Shown: positions 47,527 through 56,271 of the stretch, in pieces
How the letters are laid out: the number at the start of each line of letters is the position of its first letter
Position numbering within the stretch: the stretch's first letter is position 1
Origin: Daphnia carinata
Lineage: Eukaryota; Arthropoda; Branchiopoda; Diplostraca; Daphniidae
Length of the DNA: 64,000 bases
Assembly: GCF_022539665.2 (NCBI RefSeq)
Contig: NC_081331.1
Span: 4,188,501-4,252,500 of the forward strand
Direction of reading: 5' to 3'
Program-made: the position numbers and the translations under genes
Notes under the pieces: model-generated
Seen by the model: only the letters and a program-made list of their open reading frames with translations
The model's database searches: none
Told to the model about the DNA's origin: nothing

Positions 47527-48744
47527 TTACCCCGATGCTGCTTTGCTTTGCAAATTTTGGAAGTTATGTTGAACAGCTTTAGACAACAATTCGATCCAGG
47601 CTTTATCATCCTCGCACGCTATACCCTGAACAGTTTTCAAAAGATTGTCCACTTTAGATGAGAGCTTGTTGCCATGTCCAACAGCTAGTATCAGGTTTAC
47701 GGGAGCATAGAGGGAACAGATTAGGTCGTCAACTTCCGTACTCATGCTAGAAACGCTTTCGACTACAGGATCTAGTCTGTTTTGGTCGATACTGAAAAAG
47801 TAATTGAAGATAAAAGGCTGAATGCCTTTAAGTGTTTCACAAGCGTTCTTTTACCCATTGAAATTGTTGACCACTTTTTTCGTTTTTCGTATCAGCGCGG
47901 CTGCAGTTTTTACAAGACCTCTGACTGACGGCTGTAGTTCTTGTCCAACCCCATGAATCACGGTTTCATCGTCGGAATCGATTTCATCATTGGTTGAAGC
48001 ATCCACAGCCTAAAATAGATAAACAGAAATTAGACAGGACTAGTAGGATAAAAAAAAAAATATAAACTTACTTGTTCTAGTTCTTCGATTGCATCATTTA
48101 TTAATTCTTCTTCTCTACTTAGCACAGCCAATACTGCTTCTTTATTGTTTTGGGGCAAGGTTGGCAGTCTGTCACAAAATTCCCAGAGAATCCCAGTAGA
48201 TACAAGACAGGGCTGCAGAGTATCACTAAACAAAAAGAAACCATTTCAAAAAGTGGAATACAGGGCAAAGAAATAAAGTTATTAATACTTTTTAAGAATT
48301 AAATTCTGAATTGCTTCTACAAACTGCTTTAGACCCAAAAGCAAGGATTCCAACTCTTTCTCTATAACTTGAAGAAATGTTGACCCACAGTTGTAGGGTA
48401 ACAAAAGATAGCATCCTACTAATTGACTTGTTGCATTACACAAACTTCCAGCTAAACTTTTTGTTGTTGACACATCTGGAAAAGGTGGGCTACTGTGAGC
48501 AATAGCAAATTTTGTAGCTTCATGGGATAAGACTTTGGAAAATGATGCTAAATTTGAATGAAATTCCTGTAAACTATGTTCATATGGCTGCAAAGAAGAA
48601 TCTAGGGAATATGGAAAATTATATATGAAACTTGAGGAAATCAGCTTGGCACATACTCAACATACCTTTTTCTTTTTGTAAACTAGAAATAAGAACATCA
48701 CAGTTTGAAAAAATGTCATCAAACACTTCCGATATGTTACTCAT
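47527..48744 (-). CDS. CCNDBP1: Cyclin-D1-binding protein 1-like (CCNDBP1/GCIP)
   Basis: In vertebrates CCNDBP1 is a helix-rich protein that binds cyclin D and HLH factors. The minus-strand gene starts at ATG 48744 (MSNISEVFDDIFSNCDVLIS). Next comes an exon with HSLQEFHSNLASFSKVLSHE and SLAGSLCNATSQLVGCYLLL, then WEFCDRLPTLPQNNKEAVLA and AVDASTNDEIDSDDETVIHG, and finally VRGLVKTAAALIRKTKKVV. The last exon has SMSTEVDDLICSLYAPVNLI and ends QSKAASG at the stop 47529-47527. Helical Leu periodicity, the acidic DEIDSDDET segment and the VK-rich helix after it fit the family, but no hallmark catalytic motif exists to confirm it. I regard the family call as probable. Confidence 0.65.
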
Positions 48745-48906
48745 TCCTCAGAAGTTATTGGTAAATAGGATTTTCGAAATCTGATGGGCCTTTCAGCAAC
48801 ACGAGTAAACGTGTCAATTATAACACCTTCTGCTTCTAGTTGTTTAGTCGTCTGCTCACTAGATATCGAGACAATGTTGCTAGATTTCAGCGAAAACCAG
48901 CCTGCC

Positions 48907-48943
48907 TGCCTACCTACTAACCTGCTAGGTTAGTAGGTAGGCA
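48907..48943. repeat. Perfect 17-bp hairpin
   Basis: TGCCTACCTACTAACCT at 48907-48923 and its exact complement at 48927-48943 are separated by only GCT. Arms this long with a 3-nt loop can form a cruciform or a transcript hairpin. Next to it are two near copies of GGTAACACCAAC. Confidence 0.9.
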
Positions 48944-49109
48944 CCAACGGGTAACACCAACTAACAGTAGGTAACACCAACGGGACTACAGAATACAAAG
49001 CGAGGACGGTAACCATTGTGCCAGGACCGCACATCTCAACCAAATTTAGCTTTAGCTGTCCCTCATTCAAATAGCTAGCTTATGTATATATTAAGTATTA
49101 ACTTTTTGA

Positions 49110-49170
49110 AGTATGGCGCTGTGGCATAATTCGCGGCTGCCATGCTGATTTCACGAGTTCGAATCTTTGT
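49110..49170 (+). other. Decayed tRNA-like fragment
   Basis: A stretch GGCGCTGTGGC followed 35-40 bases later by a B-box-like GAGTTCGAATC resembles a tRNA-derived sequence. Stems do not pair well, so a functional tRNA is unlikely. Confidence 0.3.
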
Positions 49171-49676
49171 AGTGATGCTATTAAATTTTTTTAAAAAGAT
49201 ATTTAGTCAATATTATTTTGCAAAGCACCCCCTACCCTGCCCGTCGGCTTACGTGCTGTCGCCCACCCGTTATAAACAATGCTCGTGAACTGAAAAGTTG
49301 CTTATATCCAAGTTTCCATCCACATTCTAACGTTCCAAAACCCAATCCCACCGATTCACTTCAGCCGGCGGCGGTTTTGACGTAGGCCCATCCAGCCAAT
49401 CACAGCAAATGCACATTGACACATAAAACTCCTTCCCGTTTAATGTACTTTTTCTCTCCTTCATAAGAAAACAACTATAGATTTCAAAACATTTTCTTGG
49501 GCATATGCAAATCTGCTGGCAATGGCAATAGTTGAGATATGTTCAGTTCCTACAAACCAACACCACGTGGCAAATACTAATTAGAAAGAGATCGTTAAGA
49601 GAGAACTACTTGCTTATTGATTAAACCCAGGCCCCCACGTACACGACACAAAAATGCAATTTGAACGAATAATAGT

Positions 49677-50593
49677 TTATTTGAACAGGTCATTTTCTTT
49701 TTGGCGGTAGAGTTTATTTGTGTCCTTAGTATCTGGTGGTGGTGCCAATTCTTGCAAGTCCTTTAACTGAGCTCTACACCTCTCAAATTTTGCAAGGATA
49801 AATTCAGAATTTTCTTTGATGTCCATTGTTTTATTTTCCCGTAAAACCTTTTGGGAAGTAGTTTCAGTTTCTAAAGCTACAGCTTTAAGATTTTCGTGAG
49901 TCTCAGTTGCTTCTTTTAATTTTCCTCTGAAGACTACTTTTTTGTATTTTTCCTAAAACAACAATTTAAATTCGTCAGAAAAGTATCAAATGTAAAATGG
50001 AATACCATTTGGATATCACTCTTGATGCTCTCTATTTCTTTGAGAATCTTCTTGTGTTCTTTTTCGTGATGTTTGGTTCTTTGTGCTGCATCTTCAGGCA
50101 AGAGTACATGGTCAGGAACCTTTAAAATCACCTCTGTCATAAACCTCTGTTTCAAGGTTACAAACAAACAATGAGTGCATGCATCGGTACTGAAGTTGTA
50201 ATGTTCAACAATTTCATCTTTCTTTGAAGTGTTTTAAGGTGTTGATTTCTCTTTAAAATTGGAAAATATATGCATACTTCAAGCTTGCTGCAGATAGGCT
50301 CCATTTTTTTTGAAAATCTTGATCTTAGAAGATCTACCCCTCTGGCAATATTTTCTTTGGGAATATCTTCAAAGACAGAGCTTTCCAACAATGATTTTTC
50401 CATGACATCCATACACTCTGTAACAGTTGAGTCCAGTGTCCCAAGGACTAAATGTAAAGTTAAATTTTTACTTTAATTACATAGAGTAATGAGGTCGTAA
50501 CTTCGAAGCCTGTTTACCAAAATCAGTGATGGTTTTTGGTGGATAATTGAGTAACTGAGTGGCGTAATCCACGGAGGTCTTCATACTGTCCAT
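49677..50593 (-). CDS. MIS12: Kinetochore protein MIS12
   Basis: MIS12 is the core of the MIND complex that links the inner kinetochore to the NDC80 network. On the minus strand ATG at 50593 opens MDSMKTSVDYATQLLNYPPK, matching the family's pattern of a short N-terminal helix with a 'F.P' before the first intron. The next exon has LDSTVTECMDVMEKSLLESS and ARGVDLLRSRFSKKMEPICS. The third encodes ILKVPDHVLLPEDAAQ, close to the vertebrate 'ILRIPSNILLPED'. A C-terminal coiled coil (RTKHHEKEHKKILKEIESIK; TETTSQKVLRENKTMDI) runs to NDLFK and the stop at 49679-49677. The LLPED motif and the overall layout make this a good call. A partial inverted copy of the fourth exon lies just upstream at 50840-50980. 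Confidence 0.8.
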
Positions 50594-50839
50594 AATGATT
50601 CTAGCCTCTAGATACTTATAAACATTAGCTCAATGTCATCGGCCAATTTTGAGTTTAAATGCAGATAACGATTCCTCTCTTCCCTCTTATGTATCGTACT
50701 AAATGTTTTGAAAAACGCTATTCGACTGTGAAAACAAAACCGTTTGAATAGAACACTGTTGCCGGTTAAACGATGATGTGTGGCGTGCAACTTGGTCCCA
50801 GCAAAGTCATATAGGGGATATTGATATATTCAACTATAT
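50594..50839. other. 5' flank of MIS12
   Basis: Short non-coding stretch upstream of the MIS12 start. It contains a purine-poor block and no recognised element. Confidence 0.4.
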
Positions 50840-50980
50840 ACCTGATGAATAAAATTGCTGTTGCAGGAAAAAATACAAAAAAACATCTGAGACTCGAGAA
50901 AACCTTAAAGCTGCGATATTAGACTCTGAAACTACTTCCCAAAAGGTTTTACAGGAAAACAAAACAATGGACATCAAGGA
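50840..50980 (+). pseudogene. Inverted partial copy of MIS12 exon 4 with intron end
   Basis: On the plus strand 50867-50979 matches the MIS12 coding sequence for EKYKK...TETTSQKVLRENKTMDI, with base changes and several small indels that break the frame. The match continues upstream into the end of the MIS12 intron (CTGACGAATTTAAATTG in the gene, CTGATGAATAAAATTG here). Because intron sequence is copied, this is a DNA-level duplication and not a processed copy. The right end of similarity is near 50980. No coding role is expected. Confidence 0.85.
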
Positions 50981-51561
50981 GGGAATATCCCCTCTAGAGT
51001 CAGTCTTCTCTATGACTCCGATGCCAACTAACCATATTTTATTCTTACTTGGCACCGTCGCAAAAAGCTGGAACTTCGTAAACAACAAAAAAAGAAAGTT
51101 TATTCCGTTCTCTAATCTTTTTTGTTAAATCTTATGAAACTTTCTGAGTTTTTGTAAATTAAGCTTTTTTGGGACCTTGTCCAATATGTAGGTTTCCTTA
51201 AATTATCTATAGAGACTAAAAATGTAGATGGTTAGACATGGTTTGAGCAATGTATAGTTTTATCTGGCATTATCAGCAAGTAAATTTTTAAGCCTTTACG
51301 CAACCATTCGTTAAAATCCAAACGTACGTCTTAGTCCTCGTGTTGTATTGCTAAGCACTTTTTCAAATGTTGTTATAGAATCCTGTTTGGGACAGGGTAA
51401 CATTTCTTATTTCTTTGGGTTGTAACCAAATGGTAAATTTTGGATTTCGTACATGATCATTTGCACCTGTACATGAGGTTGCATATGGAATATGGTACTC
51501 AACAGTATTGATGTTGTAATTGATTTTCTAATTTTCGTTTTTTTTTTTTTAGATAACTGGA
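50981..51561. other. Leader region of the ZC3H3-like gene
   Basis: A long T run (51539-51551) with AG at 51552 looks like a splice acceptor just before the coding exon, so an upstream non-coding exon probably lies here. No other gene was recognised. Confidence 0.45.
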
Positions 51562-52764
51562 ATGAATCCAAACAATCCACAGAATATGATAGGGAATTAC
51601 CCACTACATTATTTTCATGTAAATCCTGCAAGCTTAAACTGGCAGTGGAACCAAGTGGTACCTGGCCCTCCTGCAGTTAGAGGAAATTTTGTCCATGTCA
51701 ACCCAGCCTTCTTTCAACCAAATGTGCTTCCACCCCCAGAATTGCCCAACCCCAAAAGAATAATCATCAATCCCAAGTTTTTTCCTCATGTACAAGCTGA
51801 AAAGAATATTGGGATGCCTTTGAACTGTCAAGAAATGTATCATGCTGAAAGAGTTGTGCTTGTTCAAAACGATGAAATCCCATCTGTGGATAGACAGGCT
51901 GTTCAGCAACAAGTGAAGGCAAGTAAACAGCCAATTTCAACCTTGAACATCCATAACTCTGAACAGATTCCGCAACAAGAGCAGACAAAACCAAGTCCCA
52001 TTCGTCACCTTGCAGATCGTCGTAAACTGACAAAGTTCAATTTTACAAATCAGTCAGTGAAAAACAAATATAAATGGCGGAAAATGGAGAGCCCATTAAA
52101 AACCATTGCCATTAAACATGCCTATAAACTGGTTCGAAAATCCGCTGCAAAGTCTCCGAAGATAATTAATCGTTTTACCCAACGTGGGCAACACCACATA
52201 TTCAAGACGCTAACTCCCCCAAAATTAACAAGTACGCCAATTGAAAAGCAGCCCCCAGGTAATTCACGTTTTAAATTGGATAACCGGCTTGCCAAAACGA
52301 AAAAGAAGGCCAACAAGATTGCAAGTCCTCGAACGTCATTACCCAAGATTCTTCAAAGCAAATATAGACTGGTTCGAAACAAGTGTTGGAAACCCAATAG
52401 CCTCATTGTGGGGAAACTTGCTTCCAACCGCTCCAACGTAAGCCGCTCCGTTATCAATCGGTCTCTTGCCAACCGTTTCGTTGTCAATCGTAGTTTCACC
52501 AACTTTAAGTCCCCACTCTGCACACCATTGGCACATCACGGCAGCAAGCTTCAAAGGTTGGCTATTATTAATAAATCAAATAAAAGCATCAAGAAGACCA
52601 AAACTTCTAAAAAGAAGGCGCAGAAGCGTTATTATGATGAAGAATCAAAGGCCAAACCAGATGAAGAAGTCCTTGATGACGTGGATGTTGAGATTGTTGA
52701 AAAACCTTCGGGACCTAAAACGCGTACGCCGATAGGTGTGTTACCTTCCTTTATTACTTTGTAG
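51562..52764 (+). CDS. ZC3H3: ZC3H3-like N-terminal region, no CCCH fingers found
   Basis: ZC3H3 is a nuclear protein with CCCH zinc fingers that takes part in mRNA polyadenylation and export. This exon codes from ATG 51562 for 400 residues, with a donor-like GTGTGT near its end (after TRTPI). The N-terminus has a threefold repeat: HVNPASLNW, HVNPAFFQPN and IINPKFFPHV. Further on are SVKNKYKWRK, IKHAYKLVRKSAAKS and SKYRLVRNKCWKPN, the 'KY(R/K)LVR' elements known from this family, then a basic stretch with repeated (V/L)NR motifs. No CxxxxxCxxxxCxxxH finger follows on the same strand up to 54500. The gene is therefore truncated, spliced to a distant exon, or decayed. The family call rests on the repeats and KYRLVR motifs and is moderate. 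Confidence 0.5.
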   Translation: MNPNNPQNMIGNYPLHYFHVNPASLNWQWNQVVPGPPAVRGNFVHVNPAFFQPNVLPPPELPNPKRIIINPKFFPHVQAEKNIGMPLNCQEMYHAERVVLVQNDEIPSVDRQAVQQQVKASKQPISTLNIHNSEQIPQQEQTKPSPIRHLADRRKLTKFNFTNQSVKNKYKWRKMESPLKTIAIKHAYKLVRKSAAKSPKIINRFTQRGQHHIFKTLTPPKLTSTPIEKQPPGNSRFKLDNRLAKTKKKANKIASPRTSLPKILQSKYRLVRNKCWKPNSLIVGKLASNRSNVSRSVINRSLANRFVVNRSFTNFKSPLCTPLAHHGSKLQRLAIINKSNKSIKKTKTSKKKAQKRYYDEESKAKPDEEVLDDVDVEIVEKPSGPKTRTPIGVLPSFITL

Positions 52765-54360
52765 GAAATAGGTTTGTTGCAATAATTTTCTTACTGTCAT
52801 GTAAATACCTAGCTTTCTGTTGATTCATTTGGTTAGTTACAACTGGGTATATTTGTAAAGACCAATGGTCGGTGGCCAAATGCTCATTGAATAATCTCTC
52901 ATTCGAATATCTGTCTTAATTGATGAAATTTTTGTTTTCAGAATGAACTGTACTTTTTTAAAGAAAACAAATACAAAGTGATAATTATTCGGGGAAGTAC
53001 GGAAGTATTTTCTGTGGGTGTGGCAGTTTCGGTAGACGAGAATGGCCGTATTTTCATATGCTGTGTTAATATTTTCTGTAAATCTTGACTGACTTCCAGT
53101 AAGAACCGTCCTTCGATAAGAGTAACCAAAGGGGTTTTCGTAGCCGTCCTTGAAATTCAAGGAATGATGCGCAGTTTCTAGACGGATTTTACTTCGTCTT
53201 AAAGTCCTCAGGCTCTGCCACATAGATTATTTCTCAGACGTAGTATCTTGGCATAATGCAACAACGCTTTTCTTTCTTGTCAAAAACACATCTGAAACGT
53301 CATGGAATCTGGGTGGTAATCAAGGTATTCGTATCCATGTTCATCTCGAAAAAGTAAGCATGGAATGCATGATTACATGAGGTAAATAGTTTTTCTTATC
53401 ACCAGCCTTGCAGAAGCTTTCGACATTATCATGACGAAGGTAGAATTGCTTCGTTTTCAGCTGCAACAAATTGCACCATTTTTTTTTTCAAAATCTTCCT
53501 GGTAAGATAGTACGATTCCTCGTGAAACGTTATGTTATATCCTGAAAAGGTTGGGCTATGACGTACGTGACCAAACCGCCGATGTTCACTGCTATTATGG
53601 CAGACCTTTTTCCTATGGGCGTAAGGCATCTCCGTTGTTTCCTTGAGGGTACTTGGTCTTGGTAGGTCTATACTTTGGTAGTAAAACAGAACTGGAGGTC
53701 GTTAGCGATGGAATGATTTTTAGCCACTGCTCTTCCTGTTGTTTAAATCTACAACAAATAAGGAAACAGGTCTTCAAGGTTTTTGTTGAAAATATACAAG
53801 CGATGTGGCCTTTGTGTCAATGCAATCAGAACTTTCGATCGGCTTTTGATGTAGAACGCCATTCTGTCAAGTCTTTGAAAATATTTGTACAGTTTTGCTT
53901 AAAACCGCCCTCCTAGCGTTTCGGAGAAAACGTTTTAGAAGGCCATTGAGTGTTAACTCATTCAAGTAACGTGAGGTCGATAAGGTTGATCGATTGGCGA
54001 CTCCTATCGCGCACTGGTTCATCTGTGTGGCGACTGGCGAGATGTCAATAGCCCTGAGTGGCCTAAATAGGGCGGAATGGACCTAGAAACTTAGTGGAGA
54101 AGAAGGAAACTACGACTTCAGAAGATTTGGCGCGGTAAACTTTTGCTTAACAGGCGATCGTCTGCTAAGATGCAAACTGCATTGTAATTGCGACTGCAAC
54201 GTGTCATAGAGTCAAAATCAGGATTTTCTTACACTTCAGTTACTTGTAGGTCGTACATGTCGCAAGTTGGATGACAATCCCAAGTGCGTGAGCGTGGTCA
54301 AATATCAAGTTTAAGGATTCACGACGATTCCCGATTTAACAAAATATCGTGATCGATATT
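52765..54360. other. No recognised gene; possible decayed coding remnants
   Basis: The minus strand has one open stretch of 128 residues (52837-53223) containing DGYENPFGYSYRRTVLTG and TAYENTAILVYRNC. Plus-strand 53800-53870 contains CQCNQNFRSAFDVERH, a C2H2-finger-like remnant. Neither has a matching neighbour exon that I could confirm. They may be remnants of genes or mobile elements. The right part is upstream DNA of the S-adenosylmethionine synthetase gene. Confidence 0.35.
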
Positions 54361-54420
54361 TGAGCAAGTCTATAAATTGCAGGTTGCCACGTGCAAAGGC
54401 CTCTTTCCACACACAGCAGT
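54361..54420 (+). promoter_or_regulatory. Core promoter of the S-adenosylmethionine synthetase gene
   Basis: A TATA box TATAAA lies at 54371-54376. An E-box CACGTG is at 54388-54393, in the downstream part. The likely start is around 54400-54415 (CACACACAGCAGTC), about 30 bp after the TATA box. The coding start at 54589 fits a leader of roughly 180 bases. The exact start site is inferred. Confidence 0.6.
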
Positions 54421-54588
54421 CGAACTAGGAAGTTCTCACTTCGATATTCCAGCAAGTTACTCTCGTGTCTACTAAACTGCCACGGGCTTTTGTGTCAAGC
54501 TTAGAAATAAGAAATCAAAATAAGGAGTCCGCGTTTTTTGTTGTAAAGTGTAAAGTGTTTTTAAATTGTTGGTTGAATTTAATTCGAC

Positions 54589-56271
54589 ATGCCGGGAAAA
54601 GAAGTTCTTAACGGAGAGAATTTGAGCACAAACGGAACGTCTGAAACGTTTCTTTTCACATCGGAATCGGTGGGAGAAGGGCATCCAGGTAATTTCAAAG
54701 AGCAACGTCGAATATATGTTTAATACTAAAATGGCTTACATTATTGATTTTATGTCAATGCCCTGTTTGTTTGGCATTTTTTGTACAGACAAGCTATGCG
54801 ATCAAGTCAGTGATGCTATCTTAGATGCACATTTAGCACAAGATCCAAATGCTAAAGTTGCCTGTGGTAGGCTCCTGTATAAATGCCACTAGTTTTCATT
54901 TAATAATCATTGTTTGTTTACAGAAACTGTCAGCAAAACAGGCATGGTTTTGGTCTGTGGTGAAATCACCTCACGTGCCATTGTGGACTATCAAAAGGTT
55001 ATCCGTAACACAGTTCAACAAATTGGATATGATGATTCGTCTAAAGGTGATTATTATTGTTTTATTGTTTATGAGGTATTTTAACACAATTTTTCCCTCT
55101 CCCAGGATTTGACTACAAAACATGTAATGTTTTGGTTGCATTAGAACAACAGTCACCCAACATTGCCAGTGGTGTTCATGTTGACCGGGATGATGATAAT
55201 GTTGGAGCAGGTGAGAAAAAAGAAATAATATTTGTTGTTTTGGTTATTTATAAATTAAATGTTGTAAAATTCAGGTGATCAAGGATTGATGTTTGGCTAC
55301 GCCACTGATGAGACTGAAGAATGCATGCCATTAACGGTTGTTCTCGCTCATAAATTGAATGAAAGACTTGCCGAATTGCGCCGTGATGGCACTCTCTGGT
55401 GGGCTTGCCCTGATACTAAATCTCAAGTGAGAAAAACGAGTTTTGATTATATTCTTCGATAATAGTTTATCACAATATCGATGTAAAAGGTAACTTGTGA
55501 GTACTATTTCGACAACGGAGCTTGTGTTCCACTACGCGTACACACCGTAGTAATTTCTACACAACACTTGGCAAAAGCCTCCTTGGAAGAGGTTCGGCGA
55601 GACGTGATGGAACACGTCATCAAGGCTGTTATTCCCGCTAAATACATGGACTCGAACACCATTTTCCATATCAACCCCTGTGGATTGTTTATTTACGGTG
55701 GACCAATGGTACGTGCACACGTAACGCCCTACTTATTGTAACGTCACGTGACGTTTCTATTATTTTTTTTCTAAGGGTGACGCTGGACTTACTGGTCGCA
55801 AAATTATCGTTGACACATATGGTGGCTGGGGAGCGCACGGAGGAGGTGCTTTCAGTGGTAAAGATTATACTAAAGTGGATCGTTCTGCTGCATATGCTGC
55901 CCGATGGGTTGCGAAATCTTTAGTCAAGGGTGGCATATGCCGCCGCTGCCTTGTCCAGGTAAATCGAATTTCTGTGTTTGGCACGAAACAAACTAAATAC
56001 TATCCGGTCTTACACATTTTTCCCTGTCTACTAGGTGTCTTATGCCATTGGTTTAGCGGAGCCCCTCTCAATCACAATTTTCGACTATGGTACATCCAAG
56101 TACAACCAAAGCCAGTTGCTGGCCATCGTCAAGAAGAACTTCGACCTAAGGCCAGGTGCTATCGCTAAGAACCTCAACCTGAAGAACCCGATTTACCAAA
56201 AAACTAGTACATATGGCCATTTTGGGCGAGAAATATTTACCTGGGAGCAACCTAAAACTCTGATATTGTAA
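54589..56271 (+). CDS. Sam-S: S-adenosylmethionine synthetase (MAT)
   Basis: The enzyme makes S-adenosylmethionine from methionine and ATP in the cytosol. ATG at 54589 opens [20 protein letters not shown], then [20 protein letters not shown] with the substrate-binding His and Asp. Further exons encode [60 protein letters not shown] with the flexible-loop [26 protein letters not shown] (phosphate-binding and active-site block), and [20 protein letters not shown]. The C-terminus reads [16 protein letters not shown] to the stop at 56271. All exons join in phase through GT-AG introns and the length (about 410 residues) matches the family. The gene should be fully functional. Confidence 0.97.
55740..55755. 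promoter_or_regulatory. 16-bp palindrome with E-box in a MAT intron
   Basis: AACGTCACGTGACGTT is a perfect palindrome of 16 bp. It contains an E-box CACGTG flanked by TGACG half-sites as in CREB or bZIP targets. It lies in the intron after [10 protein letters not shown] binding site is plausible but unproven. Confidence 0.5.

Larger units (their letters stand above)
48745..49676. other. Intergenic with a strong hairpin and tRNA-like fragment
   Basis: This is the 5' flank of the CCNDBP1-like gene on its left side and the 3' flank of MIS12 on its right side. It contains a perfect 17-bp hairpin (48907-48943), a short direct repeat (GGTAACACCAAC at 48951 and 48970 areas) and a tRNA-like stretch at 49110-49170. 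A purine/pyrimidine mix with no long open frame fills the rest. Confidence 0.5.

Noticed and set aside
49110-49170. Functional tRNA gene
   Set aside because: Only the B-box-like part is good; stems do not pair and the anticodon arm is missing.
52837-53223. Minus-strand open frame of 128 residues with YENPFGYSYRRTVLTG
   Set aside because: It looks protein-like in parts, but has no matching neighbouring exons and its C-terminal half is low quality; kept only as a note in the region entry.
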